64,000 nt of DNA from Pseudomonas sp. RIT-PI-q (GTDB taxonomy: Bacteria; Pseudomonadota; Gammaproteobacteria; Pseudomonadales; Pseudomonadaceae), in assembly GCF_001297125.1 (NCBI RefSeq), contig NZ_LHPC01000054.1, positions 1 through 64,000 of the forward strand. Direction: 5' to 3'. A program made the translations under genes and the position numbers. Below are positions 53,013 through 62,548 of the stretch, piece by piece. How positions within the stretch are numbered: position 1 is the first letter of the stretch; each line of letters begins with the position of its first letter. The notes beneath the pieces were generated by a model. That model was given only the letters and a program-made list of their open reading frames with translations. It was not told where the DNA came from and ran no database searches.

Positions 53013-55067
53013 TCATTTCTTTCCCATCATTTCGTCAAGGCAGAGGCGCAGATCATCGTCATAGATGTCGTCCAGAATGTCAGTAACTACGCTGTCCTTA
53101 TCGAGCTGCGGATGCTTCTTAGCCAAGATTCTTTTCGCATGCGTGAAGTCTTTACCCTTCATCAGCACGGGACTGCCGTCTGGGATATCCGGATTTTCGT
53201 GCATGGCCACAATTTGGTTGAGCCTTTCCAAGTAGCGAGTATGAGTATCCACCCAGCGTGTGGCCGGCCGATTGCCCGCTTCGATCTCTTGCAGTGTCGC
53301 TTCAAGATTCTCCGCCACATGATCCCGTTCAACCTTCACAGCTTGAAGCGAATTCTTGTGCCCTTTGCAGTGCAAAAGTTCAGAGCAGTTAAGGCAATCA
53401 CCTGACTTCTGGCAGGCGCTCGTCGTCCAGGGGTGCATGCAAATGCCGTAACGCGTGGTGATGATGGCGCCTTTTTTGCGAACGTCGTATTCAGCGGCGG
53501 TGATCGGCTCCGGTGTCACGTCTGCGATAGGGATGAGGTGCTCGCTCAACTTGCGGGCCTCCCTGGCAGGATCTTGGTGGATATAGTCACGAGTCTGTTT
53601 CACCGACGCTCGACCACTCCAATGCGTAATAATCTCCATGCTTTGGCCCGCTTCCTTGGCTGCTGTGTTCAGAAAGTGGCGCAGCTGGTGCGACCTAAGC
53701 GACGAGTCAGGGTATCCGTGCCGACTAAAGAAGGACTCATAGACCTTGCCGTTTACCGAGCTAGCTTTGCTTGGCGAGACGCGCGTCGAATAAAAATGCT
53801 GATTGGTTGGGGCAATAATCACCGGACTGGTGGCTTTCCTTTCCGCCAGCTGATACCTCTGGAAGCAGAGCAGTGACTCCGACATTTTCGGCGGTTTTAC
53901 CGCGTAAAGATCCGGATCGACCTGATAAGGGAAGAACGGATTGATCCGCATGTTATAGATGCGAATTAAGTCCCAGAGCGTATCAAGCGTCCATTCGCCA
54001 AGCACGTAGCTGCCTGTGATGTGTTTCATCGCGGTTTCTGCAGATGCAACTGTTGGTCGACCCATCGCCTCCAGTACTTGCTGCGTCGTCAGGATCTGAT
54101 CTGCAGGAACATCAGGTACCCCAGCATGAGGATAAAACGAGGTTGCTCCACTCTCGAGGTAAAGCGCTAATTTACGACCTTCCTGCGTAATGCTTTCAAG
54201 ACGCCGGAACGCTTCCCGGCAATGATCTGCCATCACCGCTGGGATACCCTTGGTGACCATCTTCTTGTTCTTGGTAGAGTAGTAGTTCAGATACCACTGG
54301 GTAACACCGTGCTTGTCTGCTTCGGATTTCAATGAGTCCAGTCGCAACCGCATTTTCTCGGCGATACGCATCGGCACGGATAGCAGAATCGCCGTAATGC
54401 TTGAAACATACACAGCTTCATCATCCAATTCGCCGTGGTAGCCGCGAGAGAAGACTTCTGCAAGCGCCAGCAGTGCGTCGTCATCGGGGAGGGCGGATTT
54501 AGCGGGTTGTTCGCTTTTCTCCAGCCCCTTCACAGTAAACGGATGATCCCAATATTTGAGGCCGTGGGAAGTAATGTTCTGCTGCGCCACTGCGCGCACA
54601 AGGGCTCTTACGGCTGTCGCTACGTTTATATGGTTTTTCTTTCTCTGCTTGATGATCTCAACCGCTTTCTTCAGATGAAGAGGCGATAGGCGAGTGATAT
54701 CTGCATCGCCATCGACCGCCATTAGCGCTTCACCCACAATCTGTACGGCTAGGTAATCTGCGCGAAATACCTTTGAGGGATCGCCGCGTCGACTATTGAG
54801 CAGATAGGCTTTGGCAAACTCCATGTAGTCTGGATCGAACTGCTGTTCGGGTGTGGGAGTGCCTCGCACGTGCAAATTAATGCCATATTTCATGAAGCGC
54901 AGTGAGCCGCGCGGGGTTTTCCAGACATTGGCACTCCACGAAAAGCCGGGCACATTTTTCCAGACTGGGCTCACATGTTGAGCCTGGTGGATGTAGTTAG
55001 CCAAATTTTGCTGGTTGGTCAGGTGGGCTTTCGACTGAAACTGAACGGTATTAGTCATGTTGATCAC
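53013..55067 (-). CDS. ginC: Tyrosine recombinase GinC-like
   Basis: 684 residues. The C-terminal catalytic domain has the family residues: Arg in LLSVPMRIAEKMRLRL, H-x-x-R in RSHQLRHFLNTAAKEAG, His in ITHWSGRAS and the Tyr nucleophile in TRDYIHQDP. A cysteine cluster near residues 550-575 (GICMHPWTTSAC, GDCLNCSELLHC) probably binds zinc. The long N-terminal region fits core-binding domains of this type. It overlaps ginB by 4 bp. It is one of three recombinases needed together for excision and integration of the island. Confidence 0.85.
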   Translation of the reverse strand: MINMTNTVQFQSKAHLTNQQNLANYIHQAQHVSPVWKNVPGFSWSANVWKTPRGSLRFMKYGINLHVRGTPTPEQQFDPDYMEFAKAYLLNSRRGDPSKVFRADYLAVQIVGEALMAVDGDADITRLSPLHLKKAVEIIKQRKKNHINVATAVRALVRAVAQQNITSHGLKYWDHPFTVKGLEKSEQPAKSALPDDDALLALAEVFSRGYHGELDDEAVYVSSITAILLSVPMRIAEKMRLRLDSLKSEADKHGVTQWYLNYYSTKNKKMVTKGIPAVMADHCREAFRRLESITQEGRKLALYLESGATSFYPHAGVPDVPADQILTTQQVLEAMGRPTVASAETAMKHITGSYVLGEWTLDTLWDLIRIYNMRINPFFPYQVDPDLYAVKPPKMSESLLCFQRYQLAERKATSPVIIAPTNQHFYSTRVSPSKASSVNGKVYESFFSRHGYPDSSLRSHQLRHFLNTAAKEAGQSMEIITHWSGRASVKQTRDYIHQDPAREARKLSEHLIPIADVTPEPITAAEYDVRKKGAIITTRYGICMHPWTTSACQKSGDCLNCSELLHCKGHKNSLQAVKVERDHVAENLEATLQEIEAGNRPATRWVDTHTRYLERLNQIVAMHENPDIPDGSPVLMKGKDFTHAKRILAKKHPQLDKDSVVTDILDDIYDDDLRLCLDEMMGKK

Positions 55068-56890
55068 TCGCCCTCAGCTTTAGTGGATTTCTTGCGTGAC
55101 CCATGCCCGGGGTTTTCTGGAGGCTTGTTCGCCCGCACAGGCTTTGATTCTGGCTTTAGTCCCTCTCCAGGTTGATTGGCTGATTCTGTTTGAGCGGACT
55201 CCTGCATGTTGTGTCCTTGTGTGTTGTGTCCTTGTTCGTTGGGCCCTTGTTTGTTGGGCTCTTGTTTTTTGAGCTCTTGTTTTCGGGCATCACACAGCTT
55301 TATCACGAGCTTCACCGCTGCGATGTCCTTATCGAGCTGTAAGGGCACGAGCATTCGTCTCGCCTTGCTCGGCAAATGGATGTTGTTTTCCTCCTCCTGG
55401 CGCTCGATCAACCTGATGAGAACTTCATCGTGCGGAGCGTCCACCCAAGGCTCAAATTTGGAGCAGCGATAGCAGGGAATAGGCACTGATGCCGAACAAA
55501 ATCCGTGCTCGCCACAGCTACCTACATTGTGTCGCCCATCCAGCTCGATTCTGCTTGATGGGTCATTACCCCGCGTGGCATCTGCTTCTTTATCCCGGAT
55601 CGAGCCGAAGAATGCCTGCGCAAGTGGCCCCAAAATTAATCGTATTTCGTCATTCAACAACCGGGCCTCTTCAGCTGGATCGTTGTAATAGTGTTCAAGC
55701 GAATTCTCTTTTTCGTGCCCCAGCCAATACCCTAATGTCACTCGGGGCACGCCCAAACGCGCGAGTTGCCTAGCTCGCGTGTACCGCATCCGGTAAGCAA
55801 ATTGGCGCACTGGCTGCCCGGTACGTTCGGAAATTACAGGTGTACCTCTTACATTGACGAGAATACCTGCAATACCGCTGCCTCTGAGATGTAAGAAAGG
55901 GGAGGAAAAGTCCCTTGCTGAATATGACTGTATTCTGGCTTTGTCGATCAAGATCAATTTTCTAGGATCTTGTTGGATGAATGGCAACTGTTCACGCTCG
56001 GCAACTGTAAGCTCACGATCAAATAACTTTTCATGAGCAAGCACGGTGTTATCAATTTGCAATTGGCACAAATCCCAAAGATCATCGCCCATCGGGTGTA
56101 TTTCGGATTTTGTTCCTCTAAACCACTCTTCAGCGCCTCGATCTTTAGCCCCAGGAAAACTCACTCGCTTACCTGAGATACCGTCAGTTTCGCCCTCACA
56201 TTGAAAGTCACAAACCTTAAGGTCTGCTAGTTGAACTCCGCGTCTGCCATATTGAGCCACTAGCAACAATGCTGCGGTATTGCGCAATACAATCCTTCCA
56301 TTCTCGTAATCCGTCCAGTAAGTGCTGACGAGATCGTCATATTCTTGTGTCGTATACCAACCTTCGGTGGGATCATCAGAAGTTACCCTCATGCGAGACG
56401 GCCTGCCAGGACGTTTCAAAAAGTTTACTTGTTCAATTGTTTCTGTGCTCACACCCGGATAACCTAGTCGATACCATATATTTAACAAGCTGCGAATTAC
56501 ATTGGCGACAGGATTGCTAGTGTTTTTGATCAGTTGTTGATAGCTCTCCGGTGTGAAGTTTGCAATTGGAACATCTCGAATAGCTTTCTCGAGGGCGCTA
56601 ATATTGCTTTGTAACGAACGCGGTGAGCGCGACCCACTTTGAGCTATAGCTCTCATTGTGGATTTGAAACCAGCAACGGTTTTTTTATCCATGTTCAAAA
56701 TACAAGATATATCTGAGTAAATGCTGTCAGCAATTAATAACCTTGTGCCAGTGAACTCAACTATATACGCCCCTGTGGGCTGTGTTGTGTTGCGGTCAAA
56801 GTCGTCTAATAATTCGAGATCTTCTGACGATAGGTTTTCACGATCTACGGGCGATACGAAATCGTCGGCGGCATCTGTCGTTGCGCTCAT
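55064..56890 (-). CDS. ginB: Tyrosine recombinase GinB-like
   Basis: 608 residues. Catalytic segment: Arg in LLVAQYGRRGVQLADLKV, R-x-x-R-type box in YRMRYTRARQLARLGV, His in LGYWLGHEKENS and Tyr in LEHYYNDP. Cysteines in NVGSCGEHGFCSAS and PCYRCSKFEPW suggest a zinc site, as in ginC. The C-terminus ends in a repetitive, low-complexity tail around residues 545-575 (KQEPNKQGPNEQGHNTQGHN). Overlaps ginC by 4 bp and lies 84 bp (T-rich gap) from ginA. GGAA precedes the ATG. Confidence 0.85.
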   Translation of the reverse strand: MSATTDAADDFVSPVDRENLSSEDLELLDDFDRNTTQPTGAYIVEFTGTRLLIADSIYSDISCILNMDKKTVAGFKSTMRAIAQSGSRSPRSLQSNISALEKAIRDVPIANFTPESYQQLIKNTSNPVANVIRSLLNIWYRLGYPGVSTETIEQVNFLKRPGRPSRMRVTSDDPTEGWYTTQEYDDLVSTYWTDYENGRIVLRNTAALLLVAQYGRRGVQLADLKVCDFQCEGETDGISGKRVSFPGAKDRGAEEWFRGTKSEIHPMGDDLWDLCQLQIDNTVLAHEKLFDRELTVAEREQLPFIQQDPRKLILIDKARIQSYSARDFSSPFLHLRGSGIAGILVNVRGTPVISERTGQPVRQFAYRMRYTRARQLARLGVPRVTLGYWLGHEKENSLEHYYNDPAEEARLLNDEIRLILGPLAQAFFGSIRDKEADATRGNDPSSRIELDGRHNVGSCGEHGFCSASVPIPCYRCSKFEPWVDAPHDEVLIRLIERQEEENNIHLPSKARRMLVPLQLDKDIAAVKLVIKLCDARKQELKKQEPNKQGPNEQGHNTQGHNMQESAQTESANQPGEGLKPESKPVRANKPPENPGHGSRKKSTKAEGE

Positions 56891-56974
56891 TATTTAAAGT
56901 TCCGGTTGTGTTTATTTTATTTAATTTTATTTTTTGTTTATTTTTTGATGGCAAGTTGCTCGCCATCTATCCAA

Positions 56975-58282
56975 TCAGATATCCGCTGGCTCTGCTCGAC
57001 CATATCGGCTGCTGCCAGATCGCTTACGATCGGATTTCTTCCTTGCAGTGTCCGACGCAATCGCAAGTCCGTACTCGTTGGCGGATTCCTGAATGTTACG
57101 TAAGTCATAGTCGTGAGCAGACTGTGAGCCAGCGACCCATCCCATCCAATGTTCTCGCTTCTCCCTGATTTGCTGGTCAGTTAAGCCTTTGTCGATGCCA
57201 TCCTGGGAGAAGCGGTAGTTCCAATGGTGGCGCAGAAGGTGAGGGTGTAAGCCTTTGAGTCTCTTATCGCGGTTAATGATTACCGCCAGCGCAGATCGAA
57301 ACGTTGCAATCTCAATTTCACGGCCCTGATTTTCTCCGCCCTTGTGATTAACAAAGATGAATGAACCGTCCTCAAAGCCAACGTTTGGTATCTCGGCACG
57401 ATACCTCCCCAAATAGGTAAACATCATCTGCTCAAGTTGTTCTGAGATCGGAAGAGTGCGGCCGAGCGTTTTGGCGACTGGTTGATTCATCCGACGATCA
57501 AATTCGTCGTCGTGATTGCGCTCGATCCTGATGTAAGCGTGTTCACCACCCGACGCAGGAATGAAGTCCGAATACTTTAAGCTCAGTAACTCACCCAGTC
57601 GGATGCCAATGTCGTAGAGGATGCGCAGGGCCAATACGTTTCGAAATGCGAGCCCAAGCTTGAAATTCGATAACGGCTTATTTCCTGAAGTGACGACTTT
57701 TTGGTTTTCTTGGTTCTCGGCCTTCACCTCATCGAATGATCTGAACATCTCCATCAACGCAGTATCCGCCGCGTCAGTCAGTTTCTTGGCGATGCGTCGT
57801 CTTTTAGCCCGTGCTTCCGAGCCTTTATTAGGCTTACGCTCAGCCAAGCTAGCCTGTAGGCGTTTGATAAGTTGACTGTTGGCTTCTGTGTTCGAGTCCG
57901 TAATCCAGTGCTCGAATAGCCACCCAAAGTAGTCGATCACGATGTCCAGGAAATATCTGACACGCATGCCCTTGATTCTGGTGCCATCCCTCTCTTTTGT
58001 GTTGCTCGATATCGCCTGCACAAGCGATTCCACCTCAGGCACCGTGAGCAGCTTCTTCGTGGAGAACCTGTGATCCAGGTTGATCTTCTTTTCATTCGCC
58101 CAGTCGTACAGCTTCTTTAGGCAGGACAGGTTCACTCGTTGCGTGCCGGCTGTGAGGCTGGCCACGCGCATGCTGATGTACGCAGTCGGGTAGTACAGCG
58201 GAAAGCCGTCCCCTTCGGTGTCTATGAGCAATGAGAATCGGACACCGCCCATTGCTTTGTAGTCCTTGATCCTCAATGCCAT
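56975..58282 (-). CDS. ginA: Tyrosine recombinase GinA-like
   Basis: 435 residues. Standard phage-integrase layout: N-terminal SAM-like core-binding domain (about 60-150) and catalytic domain with Arg in LYDIGIRLGELLSLKY, H-x-x-R in HPHLLRHHWNYRFS, His in REHWMGWVAGS and Tyr in AHDYDLRNI. It is the first gene of the ginABCD-type operon and lies at the right edge of the island; 143 bp separate its start from the interrupted MocR gene. The promoter and the right attachment site must lie in that gap. Confidence 0.85.
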   Translation of the reverse strand: MALRIKDYKAMGGVRFSLLIDTEGDGFPLYYPTAYISMRVASLTAGTQRVNLSCLKKLYDWANEKKINLDHRFSTKKLLTVPEVESLVQAISSNTKERDGTRIKGMRVRYFLDIVIDYFGWLFEHWITDSNTEANSQLIKRLQASLAERKPNKGSEARAKRRRIAKKLTDAADTALMEMFRSFDEVKAENQENQKVVTSGNKPLSNFKLGLAFRNVLALRILYDIGIRLGELLSLKYSDFIPASGGEHAYIRIERNHDDEFDRRMNQPVAKTLGRTLPISEQLEQMMFTYLGRYRAEIPNVGFEDGSFIFVNHKGGENQGREIEIATFRSALAVIINRDKRLKGLHPHLLRHHWNYRFSQDGIDKGLTDQQIREKREHWMGWVAGSQSAHDYDLRNIQESANEYGLAIASDTARKKSDRKRSGSSRYGRAEPADI

Positions 58283-58425
58283 GTTTTTACACTTCCAGTC
58301 GGAGTTTGTAAGAGGTGTTTTCGCTGCTTACACAAAATCGTATCAACTGGGTGCATGTTTCACCCCCTATACCTTGATGTGATTGAGTTTTGCTGACTTC
58401 ATGATTACCTTCTGACGTATGCAGT
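58283..58425. promoter_or_regulatory. Island right junction and recombinase promoter region
   Basis: 143 bp between ginA and the truncated MocR frame. It contains GGGTG/CACCC dyad sequences (around 58350-58367) and two TTACAC elements. The homology to MocR starts near 58420, which places the island end (attachment site) shortly before it. The left partner site lies outside the window. Confidence 0.5.
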
Positions 58426-59673
58426 ATGGAATATTCGTTGCTGGAGAAGGAAGGGCGCGTCTATTCGGTCGCCAAGTCCGGTTATTACGCGTTTCCGGTG
58501 TCCTCCATCAATACGCCCGGCGGTGGCAATGACCTGCTCGAAACCGTGTATGCCAATGCCAGGCGCCCGGGAATGCTGGTCATGAGCAGCGACGAACCGG
58601 CGTTGTTGCAGTCGCTCGACAGTCCTTTGCTACTGCTGGAAAGGGAGTTGTTGCGCCAGTACCCACGGCAGCCGCATTCGTCTTCGCAACCGTGTGGCGA
58701 GCTGGAATTGCGAACTGCCCTGGCGGCACGCTATACCACCTCGCCGGTGCGCTGCTGGCATGCGGATGACGTGTACATCGGCGCAGACCTGCGTGGCGTG
58801 CTGGAAATATTGATCGCCGTGTTGTGTCTCAAAGGTGCCACGGTGCTGGTCGAGTCTCCGTGCGACTGGACGATTTTGCGTCTGCTTCAACAGGCGGACG
58901 TGCAGGTCATCGAACTGGCAGTGCAAGCCAACGGTGGTCTGGACCTCGAACGACTCAAGGAACTGCTGGGCACTGAACCGGTGCGACTGGTGATGGTTTC
59001 ATCCGGGCTGAACATGCCCCGAGGGAGCCTCGCGCCTGACGACAACCGGCGAGCCATCGCGCAGTTGCTGGAGCGGCATGGCAGTTGGGTGTTGGAAAAC
59101 GACTGTTATGGCGAGCTTGGGTTCGAACCGGACGGCCTGCGATTTCGCGATCTGCTGGACCCTGACCGGCTCATCGTGTTTTCCGGTTTCGAGAAAATCA
59201 TCGGGCCGGAGGCGCCTTACGGCTATCTGCTTTCGCGGCCTCTGCGCGGCGAACTGCAACGGCAGTTTTTGCTGCGCTCGTTCCGTTTGTCACCGATTCG
59301 CCAGAAAGCCATCGCTCGCTTGTACAGCAACGGCCGGATTGATCAGCATCTTCAGGTGTTGCGACGGTTGCTCAAGGACCGCAAGGTGCAGATGACCCAG
59401 TTGCTGCAGGAGCGTCTGGGTGATGCGTTGCACTTCGTCGAGCCTCAGGGTGGTGCGACGATCTGGTTGCGCTCTCTGCGCCAGGTGGATGTGCGCGGGG
59501 TTTTCCAGCGCCTGCTCAAGCACCAGGTGGTGATTGCGCCGGGCGAACTGTTCAGCCTCCAGGGCCTGCACACGCAGCACTTGCGTCTGAGTCATACTTT
59601 CGTTGGCGACCACGACCTTGCCGCCGCCTTGGGTTTGCTGGGGGATGCCTTGCGCCTGGAATCGATCGACTGA
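58426..59673 (+). pseudogene. MocR-type (GntR/aminotransferase) regulator lacking its winged helix
   Basis: 415-codon frame. It starts with EYSLLEKEGRVYSVAKSGYY, the last helix and wing of a GntR winged helix, then continues as a complete fold-type-I aminotransferase-like domain (FSGFEKIIGPEAPYGYLLS replaces the usual PLP lysine region with EK). Intact MocR proteins have about 55-60 more residues at the N-terminus. The missing part ends exactly at the island junction, so I infer that the island inserted into this gene. The truncated product might still be translated from ATG 58426 but could not bind DNA normally. Confidence 0.75.
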
Positions 59674-59815
59674 GCCTGGACGCACGACATTCGTGGGCGG
59701 CTCGGGATTTATAACATTGCCCGTTGACCAGCCGGGATCGATAACGTCGCGCTGCGGTCAAACTGCCAGTAAACTGCTTCCCCATTCCTGAACCATTCTA
59801 TTTCAGAGGTTTTGC

Positions 59816-61462
59816 ATGACACTCAGTGCTTTTGCGGGCAAACCGGCACCGGCAGAACTGTTGGTCGACATCCCGCGACTGGTAACGGCCTATTACACCG
59901 GCCAGCCCGATGCCGCCGTCTCCACCCAGCGCGTCGCCTTCGGCACGTCCGGGCACCGAGGCAGCTCGTTCGACCTGAGTTTCAACGAATGGCATGTCCT
60001 GGCGATCAGTCAGGCAATCTGCCTGTACCGCGAAGCGCAGGGCATCGACGGCCCGCTGTTTGTCGGCATCGACACTCACGCGCTGTCCACTCCGGCCGGC
60101 GCGAGCGCCCTGGAAGTGCTGGCCGCCAATGGCGTGACAGTGATGATCGCCGAAGGCGACGAATACACCCCGACACCGGCCATTTCCCACGCCATTCTCT
60201 GCTACAACCGTGGGCGCACGTCGGGCCTGGCGGACGGCGTCGTCATCACGCCGTCGCACAACCCGCCGCAAAGCGGTGGCTACAAATACAACCCAACCAA
60301 CGGCGGCCCGGCCGACACCCACATTACCAAGTGGATCGAAGCCAAGGCCAACGAGCTGCTGAGCAACAAGCTCGCCGGCGTCAAGCGCATCAGCTACGAG
60401 CAGGCCTTGAAGGCCAGCACGACTCATCGCCACGATTACCTCAACACCTATGTCGCCGACCTGATCAACGTGATCGACTTCGACGCTATCCGCGATGCCA
60501 AGCTGCGTCTGGGCGTCGATCCGCTGGGCGGAGCAGGGGTGCGCTACTGGTCGGCGATTGCCGAGCATTACCGCCTGGATCTGGAAGTGGTCAACAAGCA
60601 GGTCGACCCGACTTTCCGCTTCATGACCGTCGACTGGGACGGGCAGATCCGCATGGACCCGTCGTCCACGCACGCCATGCAAGGCTTGATTGGTCTGAAG
60701 GATCGTTTTGACGTGGCATTCGGCTGCGACCCGGCTCACGTCCGCCATGGCATCGTGACCCCGTCCGGTGGTTTGCTGGCGCCGAACAACTACCTCGCGG
60801 TGTCGATCGACTATCTGTTCCAGAACCGTCCGCAATGGCGCGCCGATGCGGCCGTGGGCAAAACCGTGGTCAGCAGCGGCTTGATCGATCGCGTCGCCAA
60901 GCGTTTGGGGCGTCGCCTGTATGAAGTGCCGGTAGGCTTCAAGTGGTTTGCCGACGGTTTGTTCGATGGCTCCCTGGGCTTCGGCGGCGAAGAAAGCGCC
61001 GGCGCGTCCTTCCTGCGCAAGGATGGTGGCGTCTGGTGCACCGACAAGGATGGCTTGATTCCGGCATTGCTGGCGGCAGAAATGACTGCCCGCACCGGTC
61101 GCGACCCAAGCCAGGCTTATCGCGCCTTGACCGACGAGCTCGGCGAGCCGTTCTCGGTCCGGGTCGATGCCAAGGCCAACCCTAAGCAGAAAGCACTGCT
61201 GAGCAAATTGTCTCCGGAGCAGGTGACCTCGACCCAGCTGGCTGGCGAGACGATCCAGAGCATCCTCAGTCACGCACCGGGCAACGACCAGGCCATTGGT
61301 GGCCTGAAAGTCATGACCGAAAACGGCTGGTTCGCGGCGCGTCCGTCGGGCACTGAAGACATCTACAAGATTTACGCAGAAAGCTTCATCAGCGATGACC
61401 ATCTCAAGCAATTGGTCGCGGAAGCCCAAACCCTCGTGGATGGCGCTATTTCTGCGAAGTGA
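59816..61462 (+). CDS. pgm: Phosphoglucomutase (alpha-D-glucose-specific)
   Basis: 548 residues, full length. Interconverts glucose 1-phosphate and glucose 6-phosphate, linking glycolytic intermediates with glycogen, trehalose and cell-surface polysaccharide synthesis. Motifs of the alpha-D-phosphohexomutase family: FGTSGHRGSS at the N-terminus, the phosphoserine loop TPSHNPPQSGGYKYNP, metal loop around DGDEYTP-like ...FGCDPAHVRHG, the sugar-binding GGEESAGASFLR, and the phosphate-binding ARPSGTEDIYKIYAES. Core gene with high GC, next to a REP pair and a bidirectional terminator. Confidence 0.95.
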   Translation: MTLSAFAGKPAPAELLVDIPRLVTAYYTGQPDAAVSTQRVAFGTSGHRGSSFDLSFNEWHVLAISQAICLYREAQGIDGPLFVGIDTHALSTPAGASALEVLAANGVTVMIAEGDEYTPTPAISHAILCYNRGRTSGLADGVVITPSHNPPQSGGYKYNPTNGGPADTHITKWIEAKANELLSNKLAGVKRISYEQALKASTTHRHDYLNTYVADLINVIDFDAIRDAKLRLGVDPLGGAGVRYWSAIAEHYRLDLEVVNKQVDPTFRFMTVDWDGQIRMDPSSTHAMQGLIGLKDRFDVAFGCDPAHVRHGIVTPSGGLLAPNNYLAVSIDYLFQNRPQWRADAAVGKTVVSSGLIDRVAKRLGRRLYEVPVGFKWFADGLFDGSLGFGGEESAGASFLRKDGGVWCTDKDGLIPALLAAEMTARTGRDPSQAYRALTDELGEPFSVRVDAKANPKQKALLSKLSPEQVTSTQLAGETIQSILSHAPGNDQAIGGLKVMTENGWFAARPSGTEDIYKIYAESFISDDHLKQLVAEAQTLVDGAISAK

Positions 61463-61471
61463 TTGAGGGCC

Positions 61472-61542
61472 CCTTCGCGGGCAAGCCTCGCTCCTACAAG
61501 GATTACGCAAAACCCTGTAGGAGCGAGGCTTGCCCGCGAAGG
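61472..61542. repeat. Inverted REP pair (Pseudomonas-type)
   Basis: CCTTCGCGGGCAAGCCTCGC-TCCTACA at 61472-61498 and its perfect complement at 61516-61542, separated by 17 bp. This is the common extragenic palindrome of P. fluorescens-group genomes and supports the host assignment. Confidence 0.9.
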
Positions 61543-61562
61543 CGTCTGCGGCATCAGCACAT

Positions 61563-61598
61563 AAAAAAAGGGCGACCACAACGGTCGCCCCTTTTTTT
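61563..61598. terminator. Bidirectional terminator between pgm and pirin gene
   Basis: GGGCGACC-ACAAC-GGTCGCCC with A-run before and seven T after. It serves the convergent pgm and pirin-family genes. Confidence 0.93.
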
Positions 61599-61616
61599 GC
61601 CCGCGCATTTACCCAA

Positions 61617-62312
61617 TCAAGCCAAATCCACCAACACGATTTCACTGTCCTCAATGGCCGTCACACGCAACACCGGCTCATCGACAACCGCAACACCGTC
61701 TCGAGCTTGTGCACGCAAGCCATTGACTTCAATGACGCCAGTGGCCGGCACCAGATAGGCACGACGGCCGTTATCCAGGCGATACTCGGCGGATTCGCCG
61801 GCCTTGAGATTGGCTGCCACCAGCCGCGCATCGGCACGAATCCGCAGGCTTTGATCGTCGCCGGCCTTGCCGCTGGCCAGGGTCACGAAACCTTCACGCT
61901 GGCCTTTCGGGAAAGGCTTGGCGCCCCAGGACGGTGCCAGCCCGGATTCGTTCGGAATGATCCAGATCTGGAAGATCCTGGTCTCGGTCGCTTCCAGGTT
62001 GTATTCGCTGTGGGCGATGCCGGTGCCGGCGCTCATGACCTGAACGTCGCCCGCTTCGGTACGACCCTTGTTGCCAAGGTTGTCTTCGTGGGTAATCGCG
62101 CCTTCACGAACATAGGTGATGATTTCCATGTCCCGGTGCGGGTGTTTCGGGAAACCTGTGCCAGAGGCGATCACGTCGTCGTTCCATACGCGCAGGTTGC
62201 CCCAGTTCATGCGTTTTGGGTCATGGTACTCGGCGAACGAAAAGTGGTGATGAGCATCCAACCAGCCGTGGTTGGCGCCGCCCAGGGAGTTGAAAGGTCT
62301 GAGTTCGAGCAT
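61617..62312 (-). CDS. Pirin-family protein
   Basis: 231 residues, bicupin. The N-terminal cupin carries the metal residues HPHRDMEII (two His, Glu) and AHSEYN (His, Glu). Opening LELRPFNSLGGANHGWLDAH and HHHFSFAEYHDPKRM are typical of the YhaK/pirin group. Related proteins have quercetinase activity or act as redox sensors; which applies here is unknown. Core gene, convergent with pgm. Confidence 0.92.
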   Translation of the reverse strand: MLELRPFNSLGGANHGWLDAHHHFSFAEYHDPKRMNWGNLRVWNDDVIASGTGFPKHPHRDMEIITYVREGAITHEDNLGNKGRTEAGDVQVMSAGTGIAHSEYNLEATETRIFQIWIIPNESGLAPSWGAKPFPKGQREGFVTLASGKAGDDQSLRIRADARLVAANLKAGESAEYRLDNGRRAYLVPATGVIEVNGLRAQARDGVAVVDEPVLRVTAIEDSEIVLVDLA

Positions 62313-62548
62313 GATCGTCTCCTGAATAGGGGTTGATGGCGAGCATCATCTATCAGGCACTGATCGATAAAAAGCGTAAAAAATGCCGCATTACAATCGA
62401 ATAACCTGATGCTTTGTGACCTCGAAACGCTCTCATACAGCCTTCACTTCATCGCATAAGCCAATGACCTGTAAGCATTTCACTAGAACTGAACGGCAAA
62501 TGCAGACACCATAGCCTTCAACAGCCTCACACCCTGGAGTCCGTCCGC

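Noticed and set aside
59798..61654. 618-codon minus-strand frame opposite pgm
   Set aside because: Shadow of the high-GC pgm gene; product is Arg/Gly/Ala-rich without a domain and pgm on the other strand is certain.
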